A stretch of 64,000 nucleotides of DNA from assembly GCA_013076295.1 (NCBI GenBank), contig RQOL01000660.1, positions 930,001-994,000 on the forward strand, in the 5' to 3' direction. The first letter of the stretch is position 1, and every line of letters starts with the position of its first letter. Below are positions 1 through 11,081 of this stretch, one piece after another. The position numbers and the translations under genes are program-made. The DNA comes from Sanderia malayensis (Eukaryota; Cnidaria; Scyphozoa; Semaeostomeae; Pelagiidae). Below the pieces are notes generated by a model. That model was not told the DNA's origin. It worked only from the letters and a program-made list of their open reading frames with translations, and searched no databases.

Positions 1-1987
1 AACAAATTGATGATGATGAATTTTTGCAAGGATAGCACAATGACTTTATCTCTAATGTTTCCAACCTCTCAATTGAAAATCAACCAAAAGCACTTTTCTT
101 GGCTCGATGCAAATTTCCCATTGTTGCACAAAATGCGATCATTTCATCAAATATTACCCCATTTTCGTGTTTTATTAGGAGGTGTCAGCATTGTTTTTCC
201 CTTCAAGTCCCATTTATGGTTGCATTTGATGATAACTCAAATATCAAGGCATGCTGAACCCTTCGTATTTATTTTTTGAGGTGCCCATTCCAACAATGTT
301 AATGCTTAGTCCAAAACATTGCTTTTACTTCAAAGCAGCACTCACTTTAACAATGTTAACAGTTACTTCAATACATTCTTTACAACCGAATTTTTTAACG
401 TTAAGGATGATATTTGAAGCATCGTAAAAGAACAACGAAAACTCACCAATGAATCCGATATTCCACGTCGCACGATTGTCGCATTTGATGTCCCAAAGAA
501 ATGGGCGTTTCTGGGCCCTTTTACACACTTCTGAACACAATGGTCTGAACTTGCAAACACTCATTGTTTATTTGTGCCCATATATGGCACGTGGGGAGAC
601 GATGAGCAACATGAAAGACAATTGTTTCAGCATGCAAAAATAATCGTACGATTGAGACAACATTTCAACAAGGTGCGTGTGAGTTACCTGGAATCGTCGT
701 TGCATCGTTGTGAGTTAATTACCCGTGTCTGGTCTGTTACCCCTCTATAGCAGGCGCTAAAAAAATCAACGCGGTCTGATTCTGGCGAATGGGGTTTCGT
801 AAATCATTGCCAAACTCAATACCATTTACTTTATACCATTTACTTTTATACCATTTACTACAATATCCTTTCCGAATAAGTAAGTATATGTGGACGAAGA
901 TTCATTTTTTTATCAATTTCATGTTTTCTTTCATTAGAAGGAGACTACTGTTAATGGAAGCGAGGCTCTTTCGAGATTCGATTCGAACAGAGCCAGATGG
1001 AATTTTTTTGGTACATTGTCACTTTTATGGTTATAATTACCAATCCATTATCGTGTTGCTTGTGTATGAACTGTTATCTCAATTATAATTTAATAACCTG
1101 GTACTTAATGTTTATGGTTAAAATTTTGTGTTATTTGAAAATTGACGAATTGATTTTGAAAACTCTAAATTGCAAATTTTTTATATAAAAGATTAATAAT
1201 ATAATCACCGTTCGGAATCAATTTTATTTTTGTAATTGTATTCCCTTGAGCTGTGCTTTTAGGGTTCGTTATATAACGCTGATTTTTGTTAATTATATAT
1301 TGCTTTTAGAAAATCTATGTTTTATCACAGAATTAACAGCACATAATATGACATTCAATTTATTGCATAACTATAATATTATATCTCGTTGTGAGCAGTT
1401 AACAATTTTAGAGTTGGTTCCTTTATTCGGTCTTTATGTTTTTGTCTGCCAAGCTAACAACTTTTACATTGTCTACTACAACTTGATGAGTTCATTTGGG
1501 GAGGGGTTGTGGGGTACAGCTAATTAACAGTTCTTCAGCTGTATAGCATTTCCTATAATGTCTCATGGCATACAAAATAAGACGTTCCCTTCCTTGCGCG
1601 AAGCAGTGTGACTAGACCTGGCATATTATTGTGCTTTTAGCATAATTTTGGCCAAAAATTCCAATTTAGCATAAAAATCTAGCAAAATCTGAAGTCTTGC
1701 ATAATTCTGGCATATGTAATTTTCTGACTTTCCTTCCCTGTTCCCTTGAGCTGCGCGAAAACTTCGATTCGATCCGACGCGCACGGATATCCACCACGTG
1801 TGGGAACCAAGTCCAACCAAAAGAAGAAAGATTATTTTTGTCTGCTGACAAACAGATGGACAGCATCAGCAATGGCAAATGAAGATCACATTTCACGAAG
1901 GTAGGTCGAACTTGTGTCCTCAAATAACTTAATCACTATTTGTAACACCGTTTTTTAATGCAAGTAGGCCAATGGGGCCAACCGATG
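1..1987. other. Intergenic stretch, no gene recognised
   Basis: Only short AT-rich open frames occur here and none resembles a protein I know. No splice-linked exons could be assembled on either strand. A patch around 1630-1720 repeats the words TTAGCATAA and TTGCATAA, like degenerate dispersed repeat. I see nothing functional to name. Confidence 0.5.
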
Positions 1988-3661
1988 TGGCTCGGAGCGC
2001 AAGAAAATAGGGAAATGCAAGAAAATGGGGCAAGAAAATAGGGAAATCGAATATATGACTAAAATAGGCCAAAGTAATGCATAAATACATTAGGTATTGT
2101 GTCTAGTAATTAAATGATGCATTTGCAATTATTTGTTCGCCAAAAAAACCAAGTATGAAGTGCTTTTCTTACTTTTTGCTGCCGATTTTCTTGTGAGATT
2201 TAGGCCCTCAAAATATTCATGATGTGGATATGAAGAAGAGGCTGCTAACCGCGCGGAAATGGAAGAGACAAGGAGAAATGTGCGAGCGGGAAGGGCGGCG
2301 GGCTTGAGATGACGTTCAAGTGCAAAAATACTTCATAAAACTTTTATTTCAATGTATAGAGTCAAAAAACTTTCAACATAGCATAACAAAACGTTAGCAA
2401 GAAAATACGGCAATGGTACAAAATGCACCATTATCACTCACACAGCTTGCGGCAATATTGACAATACCTTTCTTTCATCATTCATGTTTCCAGATTTACA
2501 TCTTTCATGAAACCACTTTTTAAATTTAGAGCATTCTATTAAGGGCTCATCCATGAAGGGTTTTTTACAATGGCAGTAAAGCTCAATCTCCCACTGGAAA
2601 ACAATCTTCTGCATCTTACCAGGTACCGTTTGGAATTCTATATCATCGAAGGAGCTTCTTGTATAAACATCCACAAGTTTTTGTCTTAGTTTTTGATAGT
2701 CAAAACTGACTGTGGTTGAGTCTATTAGTCTACTTAAACATAGTGCATGGAAAATCGCTGCTATTCCTGACATTGAATCTTTCAGTATTGTGTCAACTTT
2801 GACAACATCCATAATTAAATTTCTTGATGGTGCTCCAACAAACAAACCTATATGCATAGCCATCTAAAGCGACGTCGTAGCTAACACTTTTTGCATTGTG
2901 AACATATCCAAGGCGTTTTGCAGCGTCGTACAATGTAACGTGCTGGTCGTCAGAAATTACATTTGACAAGGTCCCCTACGTGAGGATGTTGCTCATTTTC
3001 TGTGCTAAAGGTACTATTTGTATGAATTTTCGGCCGTCAGACTCGTATGTATCTCTATTCTGTTTCAAAAGTTGAAGAACTTGATCTCCCTCCCCGGAGC
3101 CGGGCGAGTGAAAAAAACTTAATGTGGTTCGCGCACCACATTAAGCTTTTTTCTGTGGTTGGGCTCGCCGCGCGAGCGGAGCGAGGCAGCCCATTGTACG
3201 TGGAATCGAAAGGGGCATTCGCTAACGCTAATGTTGCCGTATTTTCTTGCTAACGTTTTGTTATGCTATATTGAAAGTTCTTTTGACTCTATACATGGAA
3301 CTAAAAATTTTATGAAGTATTTTTGCACTTGAACGTCATCTCAAGCCCGCCGCTCTTCCCGCTCGCACATTTTTCCTTGTCTCTTCCATTTCCGCGCGGT
3401 TAGCAGCCTCTTCTTCATATCCACATCATGAATATTTTGAGGGCCTAAATCTCACAAGAAAATCGGCAGCAAAAAGTAAGAAAAACACTTCATACTTGGT
3501 TTTTTTTGGCGAACAAATAATTGCAAATGCATCATTTAATTACTAGACACAATACCTAATGTACTTATGCATTACTTTGGCCTATTTTAGTCATATATTC
3601 GATTTCCCTATTTTCTTGCCCCATTTTCTTGCATTTCCCTATTTTCTTGCGCTCCGAGCCA
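1988..3661. mobile_element. DNA transposon with terminal inverted repeats of about 425 bp
   Basis: The left arm (1988-2412) is matched in reverse complement by the right arm (3233-3661). Both begin at the word TGGCTCGGAGCG and contain AAGAAAATAGGGAAAT tracts, and the match continues with few differences for over 400 bases. The centre carries a decayed minus-strand coding fragment (2438-2863) and a GC-rich piece near 3060-3200 that is echoed at 20041-20145. The outermost bases of the two arms differ, so the exact ends and the target-site duplication are not certain. I do not assign a superfamily. Confidence 0.75.
2438..2863 (-). pseudogene. Decayed Ulp1-like protease/PHD-finger fragment inside the transposon
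   Basis: The 141-residue frame ends in a PHD-finger-like pattern. It has ELYCHC, then DEPLIEC, then KWFHERC, the spacing expected of a PHD finger, but the second cysteine of the second pair is Phe (ECSKF). The part before it resembles the end of the Ulp1/C48-type cysteine protease found in transposon proteins of cnidarians and other animals. The usual D-C-G nucleophile motif is replaced by DSMSG, so the catalytic Cys is missing. It lies between the inverted repeats, as expected for element cargo. The family resemblance is recalled and not searched, and the loss of key residues argues for a relic. Confidence 0.45.
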
Positions 3662-4152
3662 ACCCGGCTCAATGGGGCCGCTGAATACATCATATCTCTT
3701 CTCTACTTCATGGGGTGACTGAAGTAAAATAAATTTAGCCACCACCAACTTTTTCCGTCTTCTTGCAAGTAGTACAAGATTTAACAGAGGAATGGATAAA
3801 TGTATTAAAACAGCAATAAAGTTTCAGCTGAAGTATCAATTAATTTTTAGCAATAAAGTCAATCACACACAGATGACAATGTGAACTTAAATCAACAATC
3901 TAAAATGCAATATGGGGAAGTCATCAAAATCCCTGTGTTGTAAGAGTACATGATTAAAAAGTCAGCATGCTTCAAAAATTATAAAAATCAATTTGAGACA
4001 GAAAATGCTATGAGCCCATGTTAAACAAACATTAGTTTGGGACTGGCCCATCCAACCAATACAAGCTAAACATTGGGAAAATATAGATGGAAAGTGAAGA
4101 ATCATAGGATAAAAAGTTTCAAAGTTCTTTAAGAAAAACAGTTTGTTGTGAG
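3662..4152. other. 3' flank of Hint-gene copy 1
   Basis: The segment from about 3860 resembles the 3' flank of copy 3 (24410-24840), for example the shared words AGTTTGGGACT and CCCATCCAACCA near 4035 and 24567. It probably holds the 3' UTR of the minus-strand gene. No separate gene is seen. Confidence 0.5.
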
Positions 4153-7100
4153 TTAATCAATTTTCTCAGGGTCTGGTGGATGTTGTTCATTGTAGTTATC
4201 CAACCATTCCTGTGACGGTGCCTTGAGTGACTTTACATAGTCTCCACCTTTACCTTCGATGTAAACTTGAGCAGGCGGTGTTGGATCTGGAGGGTCTCTT
4301 CCAAAAATCAATAAAAGCACCATTGCAATTATCCCAACAATAGAAGCAACCTGTCCAATAACTGGCAAGCATTCAATTTCAACAAAAAGACCAATTGCAC
4401 TGGTCAGTGTGACAATAGCAAATGATGCACCCTGAAAGGGAATGATAAATACCAAGTCAAAATTTTATGAAAATTTACTTGGCATTTATTTTGAAGATTT
4501 CACAGATGAATATCAATCTGAACTTTGATGCTGAATTCTAACTGATTACCTGGATAATATCCAGCACTTTTACAGAGACTGGTGCTCCGTTTTTGAAGTC
4601 GTTGTATATTTGGAAACCGAGCAGAACACATCCTGCTGCACTTGCTATTACACCACAAACTTTAGCTAGTTTACCAGCAGTTTTGAACATTTTGCTCCAT
4701 TTTGATGTCATGACTTTGACATCCCCTTCTGTTGCTTGCACTGCCCTAGCGACTGCTTCATTTGTTGTCAGCTCAATACCTAGGGAAGATTTTCAAGCTT
4801 TATTGACATACTAAATTGGAAAATTTTCATGATAAGTTTATATAATTTGAGCATAGGTATTTGTTTTGTGAAGAATAATATACATACCTTCAACGGCAGA
4901 GCCTCCTTCTGTGATCAGTGCTCTGTAGCCAGTCAAAATTGCTTCATCAGATGTAACTGTCATAAAGTTTACCACCCAGTCAAATGTTTGTTGGCCCAGC
5001 CTACAGGCATCATCAAAGTACCCAAGCATTTTAGGTCCAACTGTTGAAAATGCCTTGAGTGCCATCGTCACTGTGTCTGCGATGACAACAACCTTTGCTT
5101 CAGTTGGAAGATTATCCCATCCCATGAACGCCATTACAGTTGAAATAATGCCAAGACCATAGAAGGCAAGTGACAGGCAAGAGCTTAGTGCATTCCATGC
5201 CTTTGCTACATTAGGATGCCCATCCATCCACTTCTTAGCAGCACCGAAAAATCTTTCCCATTGTGTACCAAATTCTTGAATATAGATTAATATAACATGT
5301 GTTGCATCAGTGACCAATTGTGCCAAACCAGCAGATACGAACTCTCCCATTGAAATCCCATAGGCATCTGCATAGTCCTGTAGCTGCTTTTTAAATTCAG
5401 CTATCAACTCCTTTGTTCCCTCATCTCCACCAGCGAGAATTTCAGTGACAAGTTGTCCCAACAAATCCCCAATTATTTCCGTCATCATTTCTTCCACACT
5501 TTCATTACCATCAAAATAGTCAGAACTCAATCCAAGACGTTTTGTTAGTACAGTACAGTAAAAATCTGCAGCATAATTCTGTTTTGGATTGTCAGGGCGA
5601 GGCTCATCTGTAAGGCAATAGAGCACCATAGATTGCTTTTGAATCTTGGTCATATCTTGCTCAATCTCTGTAAGTAAGGCAAAGTTGTTCAGCATTTCAT
5701 CTGTTGTTATGTAATCATAAAGGTCTGATGCCCATCCTTCTCCTTTCTGATCTGAGTTAATGTAGTCTTTGATCCGGGGGATTTGTTCCAAGTATGCTTC
5801 CCTACCAAGCTTATTGTTAGCCATGTTGTATTCAGGATCCCGGGATAAGCAGCCTTCATCGTTTCCGGCCCAAAAAAACAACAGCTTGTTTTTCATGTCT
5901 TCTGTGAAGTTGTCTTCGAACGTGGAATCTTGTGATAAAGCATTCATGAGATAGGCATTGGCAAAACGGTTGCCAAAGAAATCAGGATATGCATCTGCAA
6001 CCTCTTGTTCATTGGTATTAAGAGTAGGTTTGACTGTTCCCAGAATATCATGCAAGTCATCTTCATTCATATCATACTTCATACATTTCTGAACCAATGA
6101 AAATGTCAGGTCATGCATCTGTTGTGGATCTGGTGGTGTCAGTAAGAAAAGCTCTTGCACGCTAAGTTCACTATTCTTTGCCTTCTGCATTTTGTAGGCC
6201 ATTGCTGATGGGAGGATCTCTGTTTTTACCTGTTTTATGTCATGGATAGAGCTGCTCAAACTTTCTTTTCTAGCAATGTCAAGAAGCTCTTGACCAGAAC
6301 TAGTGCGATCAAAATCTCCTTTCCACTCGTACTTTGTACCAATGAATTCTGGATCAAACTTATCATAAGTGATGCAATAGCCAGAAAAGGTGTGATAATC
6401 CCAGCTGAATGTGCCGTATAATTTGACGTATCCGACAACTGACATGAACTTGGTGTTTACATTAACATCAACCACAAGATTACCACTCTCATCCTCAGTG
6501 TATTGTACGCTGTGGTCCAAGTCATTCAATTCCTTCAACATTGGCAATAGGCTAATTTTGGCAACTATGGAGATTGAACCATTATCAACACTTGTTCCCC
6601 TTTCTAACTCGCCAAGGTAGCTCCAGTCTGGGTCCTCTTTGACTATCTGCCTACTTGTCTCACTTATTTCTTTGCCTCTGTAATGCTTGAAAATGTTTGA
6701 ATGCACAACAGCTTCAAAGTCAGCTGTTTGCAGGGAACTTGCATCATCTCTGTTTTGGGTAATGGAGATGCGTCCTTTGGCCCAAAGTCTTTGTGGAGAA
6801 AACTTGATAACGCCGTGCTCCCACAGCCCATTGGATACAGGTCTTGTCCACAGCAAATTACTCTTGTTCACAAAGGTTGCTATGTGAACATACTGACCAT
6901 CAAGAAAGAAGTGACCTTTGATAAGATCCATCTTTTGCGGCATGGAATAAGGACCATGGCATGGTTTACCAGACTGGTACTTCAACTCCATCTGTGGAAG
7001 TGTATAATCTTGAGCTTGAAATCTCTTGGCCTTTTTGGGAGCCATTGTTACACGCTTTTCGCAAAGTGCTAGAATCGCTTTAGCAGGAGCAGGCCCCATT

Positions 7101-9826
7101 ATCTTCTCCAGGGATGGACCAAGCTTTTTGAGACGTTCTTTCACTTTCATTTGATCTTTACGTGGGATGTTTGTCATTCCATCAGCAACTCGTTGTATTG
7201 TGATCTCTGGGTAGTTCTGGCAGACCAGATATCCATTGGCATGATATGAACGAGGGCCCTCTCTTGTGTGAACTCCATAGAATCTTGTTCCAGCAGGATA
7301 CTTCTTTGTTCTGATCATGTTCACTTTCACCCATTCATATTCTATGTTGCCATTGTTGATGCTCTTGACCTTTCGTACATAATCTCCTGGCTCTAATTGG
7401 CCGATATCAAGCCAATCATTTTCTTCTCTTGCTACACGTGGATCAATTGCTCTCCAACCATCATGTGTCCAAAATGGATGACAGGCCAAGAAGAATGGAG
7501 CATCATCATTGAAACCGAATGCCATAATCTCGTGCTGAGCTGTTGGTCCAGTTTTTTCAGATGAAACTATGCCAGTGTTTCCATGCCATCCAACAATCCT
7601 ATCATTTTCTTGTAAATGCTCTATGGAAATGTGTCTGTTGTTCTCCAGAAGAACTGTTGTACCTGCTATGAAGCATCCACCACCACCATCGTATGTCGGA
7701 CAGTAGTCAGAATAGTTGTCTCCAACTTTTGCATTTGTACGTAGGTCTAGCTGTTGAGGCCCATTTTCAGTGTCGATCCAACGTTGAACGGCTCCACCAT
7801 ACCAAGTTTCAGTATGATGGCATTCTATATATGAATTTGGTGAGGTTTGGTGTTGGTAAATGGGATAGGTCGTTTCTTTATAAGTGCATGCAGCTGAAAC
7901 ACTGCTGTAGTATGGATCACTTTCAAGCCACGCTTTGACAAACAGCAAATGGTTGTCTGTTGTTACAAATCTGATAACAGGTTGCATAAGTGTATGGCTG
8001 CTGTACTCTTCCCATTTGTCTGCGATTTCATTGATTTTGGTGGATCCCATGATACTTAACATGAAGTATTTCATTTCAACGGGCATCAATACCTGAGTGT
8101 TAAGTTGTTTCACAATGGTTCCAATAATGTAAACTTCATCCAGGAGAATCTGCTCCAACTTTGGTAGCCAGTTGTCTTTGTCATCGTAATAGGGTTTGAA
8201 TCCACGTCGGAAAACATCTTCTGCCAGCAAACCTCTTCCCATTGTTGCTCCTTCTTCTCCCTCAATTAAACTTGTCCAATACGCATCTGACTGGGGTCCT
8301 CTGGTCGTATTAGAGAAGTTGAAGTTGTAGACCTGTTTGCATAATTGGACAATTGTTGTATTCATACAAGTAAAGACTAAGGTTAACCATGATCAGTGAT
8401 AACTTGAATAGTTTAGACTTGAAATGGACCCAGGGGTGGGGGGGGGGTTATGTTTGTGGAACAGTCAAAGTTATTCAGAATACACTGAAACACTCAAAAG
8501 ACAACAAAATTCCTGGAGGCAGAATTTGTTCCGAGACATTAGACCAGTGAAGGGTAGATTGCATTAATATCGATGCTTACCTTTGTAATACTTTTTGAAA
8601 CAAGTGAAACAGCAAGATTATCTCTGTTGGTATTGAAATTGCTACCACCCCAAATTGCCTTTTGTTCATTGTTTTTGAAAATAAGTCCAGCCACCTCACA
8701 TCCAGCATGCTTTATTGAATCATCCAAGATATCTTGCATAGTACTGCTTGGGATCGTTTGATACGTACCAGCTATTGTCAACATGTCTTCCAAAGTAAGG
8801 TATTGCTCGTCAAATACGCTGGTCATGATAAAAATGAGTTAAAAGTTAAATGGTTACTGCATTTGAATGTGAACCTTCAACGGGCCCCTGTTTGACATGC
8901 TTCCATATTAACTTAATGTCGTCGTGCTTTCAAGAATAAGAATTCAATAGAAGCTGCAATTCTTGTAAAATTTACTTGTCTCTACGAAATGCTCAGTGTC
9001 CCAAAATGATTACAAGAAAAATTTCCTTTAAGCTTTTCTCTGCAGAAGTGAAAATAAGTCGCTTCTAATTTTTTTGTATCTGTCTAATGATATCATCTTT
9101 ATTTTGGTTTAATAGTGTGGTAGCTATAAATACATTTATTTATACAGTGGAATCCCGCTATAACGAACTCTGTAGGGACCGAGAAAATAGTTCGCAATAG
9201 CGGGAGTTCGTTATACAGAAGGGACATTTTTTTATGAAGAACTACTTCCCAGATTCCAAGGGACCGGAGTTTTAGTTCGTAATAGCGGGAATTTCGTTAT
9301 AAACGGGTTTCGTTATAGCGGGATTCCACTGTATTGTTGAAATTAAAACCCCAATACAACCGTACCCCAAATATTTGTCATCGTTGCTCATAGCCCCGAA
9401 TCTGGAACACAACCCATAAAATACCACATCTAAATTACGACAATAACTTGTTTACCTCTGTGCTTTGCTTTGTTGTTCAGCCGTCAAGCTTTCTCCACCA
9501 GTCATTTTGCCAAGTGTCATCAGAGGCCAATCTGGAGGTGAACCTTTAAAAATAAAGGAATCAACATCAAACATTTGAATTTATGTCAACAAGAAAGCAC
9601 AAATGACATTGTTAGATATATTAGAAATTAGATTTTGCAATTTTTTGGACGATTAATCTCAAGTACGATTTTTCCGTGGATGAACACGGCATAATTTTAC
9701 TTAAATAATTTTGAATCTTATTAAGTAACTTTATATATGAAAAGTAAGGAAAAATTGAGTTCTCTTACCTTTGGCCATTGGTGCAGAGTTATGAACACAA
9801 CAGCAACGATGCTCTCTCGATGCCAT
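4153..9826 (-). CDS. Large Hint-domain protein with C-terminal hydrophobic segments, copy 1
   Basis: Six coding exons read on the minus strand: 9826-9769, 9543-9456, 8818-8581, 8332-4888, 4779-4550 and 4431-4153. All have GT-AG borders and matching phases, giving about 1445 residues. The start is MASREHRCCC; an in-frame stop lies just upstream. Residues 129-1276 come from the single large exon 4. A Hint domain spans about 348-501: CFIAGT nucleophile block, a CHPFWT block, and a terminal HANGYLVCQN. Hydrophobic segments lie near 1178-1200, 1313-1333, 1357-1375 and 1379-1397, followed by a Pro-rich tail. There is no signal peptide. Hint domains catalyse self-cleavage or ligation in inteins and Hedgehog proteins; activity here is inference. 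The region between the Hint domain and the membrane segments (about 502-1170) matches nothing I recognise. Two paralogues lie directly upstream in the same orientation. Transcription is not shown. Confidence 0.8.
7214..7675 (-). other. Hint domain of copy 1
   Basis: It begins with the Cys of CFIAGTTV after a Gly run (DGGGG) and ends at the Asn of VCQN. Between them are FLACHPFWTHDGWRA, which corresponds to the TxxH block B of inteins but with Leu in place of Thr, and SYHANGYLV, the C-terminal block. The penultimate residue is Gln where inteins usually have His. About 154 residues is a usual size for a Hint module without a homing endonuclease. The block assignments rest on family knowledge; the residues are read directly. 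Confidence 0.8.
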
Positions 9827-10943
9827 GCTTTAAAACGTCTTTGTGCTGAAAAAAAGATTTTTAAAAAACATCTTTCGTAATAATGAATTGATATTTCTGC
9901 TAAAATAAATGGCAAAACTGTTAAAAAACTTCCCTAGTTGTTCTCAAAATGTCGTCCATGTAAGTTTTTCAATTGAAATCTGCTTGTTCCGTGAGATATC
10001 GCATAATTCTGTTATTTTTGGTAGCAAATTTCAAAATTTATTAGCTACTGTTGAGACCGTACACTTTTTTGCCAGTGTTGTGTATGTTCCATTAAGATAC
10101 CCCTACAGCTAATTTATTTATTTTTTATATCAATAAAGCCTCGGTTACTGATTTTAGACCCACAATATTTGCGAAGTCTGACGTGTAGTTTACGAGTTAT
10201 AACGTGGGAAAGTGTCGATATTTCGCCATTTTCGAAATCTATTTGGAAAACCTTTAGGAATGGGCGAATTCATTATGACATTACTGTTGGAAGCCCATTT
10301 TCCCCGTACTGAAGTAATAAGTTTGACACCGGGATACCATGCTGGGATTATGGATTTTTGATCAGCCAATTGCTGTAAAATTGAAATTTCTATGCAGTGA
10401 CTGTCCAATCGTGCAATTTAATATCAGTTCGGTGGCTCTTTTAATGAAATCTGAAGCCTTTTAACAGCTGTCTTTAAATTTGCCATATCTTTTTGCAGGA
10501 GGCGTAATACAACTATTAATCATACAAATAATCCTTTCCAGAAGCAAGATTTCAACATAATCGCAAGGTACGTTACTGATCATTAAAATGATTGTTAATT
10601 CACTGAACAACTCGGCTGAGAGGAACAGATTATAAAATTCTGTTTAGAGCAGGTGAGATACTGTTAGTATTCACAAACAGGCCCGTGGGGCCCTGGGACT
10701 ATAAACAAAAAGGGGCTGTTTTATAATTGCTTTGCGTTAGCAAAACCTTTCGCAGGCCCTTATCAGGCCCTTCTTGTGACCCGCGCATCGGGAATTTACT
10801 CCCGGCTGCCCCCCCCCCCCTCTCGACGGTACTGTTCACAAGGACCCAATTTGATACTGCCCAAGGGCTTATGCAGCCAAAAATGACCTATAGTTTTTGC
10901 TCAAAGTGTGGAATTCAATGTGCATATCATCAAGCCGCAAGTA
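8366..10943. repeat. Segmental duplication, copy A (upstream region of Hint-gene copy 1)
   Basis: This 2.6 kb matches 15285-17861 at a constant offset of 6919 (6918 after one poly-C length change near 10810). It includes introns 1-3, exons 1-3 and the 5' flank. By eye only a handful of single-base changes occur outside one patch in exon 3, for example A/G at 9040 and A/G at 8587. Such identity in non-coding DNA points to very recent duplication or gene conversion. Confidence 0.9.
9145..9331. mobile_element. TA-flanked MITE of pogo/Tigger-like type in intron 2 of copy 1
   Basis: The 187-bp element begins CAGTGGAATCCCGCTATAAC and ends with the reverse complement of that sequence (GCGGGATTCCACTG). 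A TA dinucleotide sits on each side. Internally it repeats GTTCGTAATAGCGGGA. TA target sites and CAGTGGAA ends fit non-autonomous pogo/Tigger elements of the Tc1/mariner superfamily. It is absent from the matching intron of copy 3, so it inserted after that lineage split. Confidence 0.85.
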
Positions 10944-11081
10944 TTTTTGGTAAATGGGATCGACTTTTTTCTTGCAAACGGGTCTGCATCTCAGGTATTC
11001 AAAATCAGAAGCAATTTGAAAACAAAACAATCACGTGATAAAAAGTTTCAAAGATTTTTAAGAACAACTGTTTGTTGCAAG
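9827..11081. other. Spacer between Hint-gene copies 1 and 2
   Basis: From 9827 to about 10943 this is the 5' flank of copy 1, almost identical to 16746-17861. From about 10944 to 11081 it is the 3' flank of copy 2, nearly identical to 24705-24843 beside copy 3. The junction is therefore the seam of the tandem arrangement. The promoter of copy 1 should lie in the first few hundred bases, but I see no defined core element. A poly-C run of 12 lies near 10809-10820. Confidence 0.65.

Noticed and set aside
4838..8365. Reading exon 4 of Hint copy 1 as a single-exon gene starting MNTTIVQLCK
   Set aside because: The first 11 codons are intron sequence before a good acceptor at 8333-8334; the true N-terminus comes from three upstream exons conserved in all copies. 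The apparent stop lies in intron 4.
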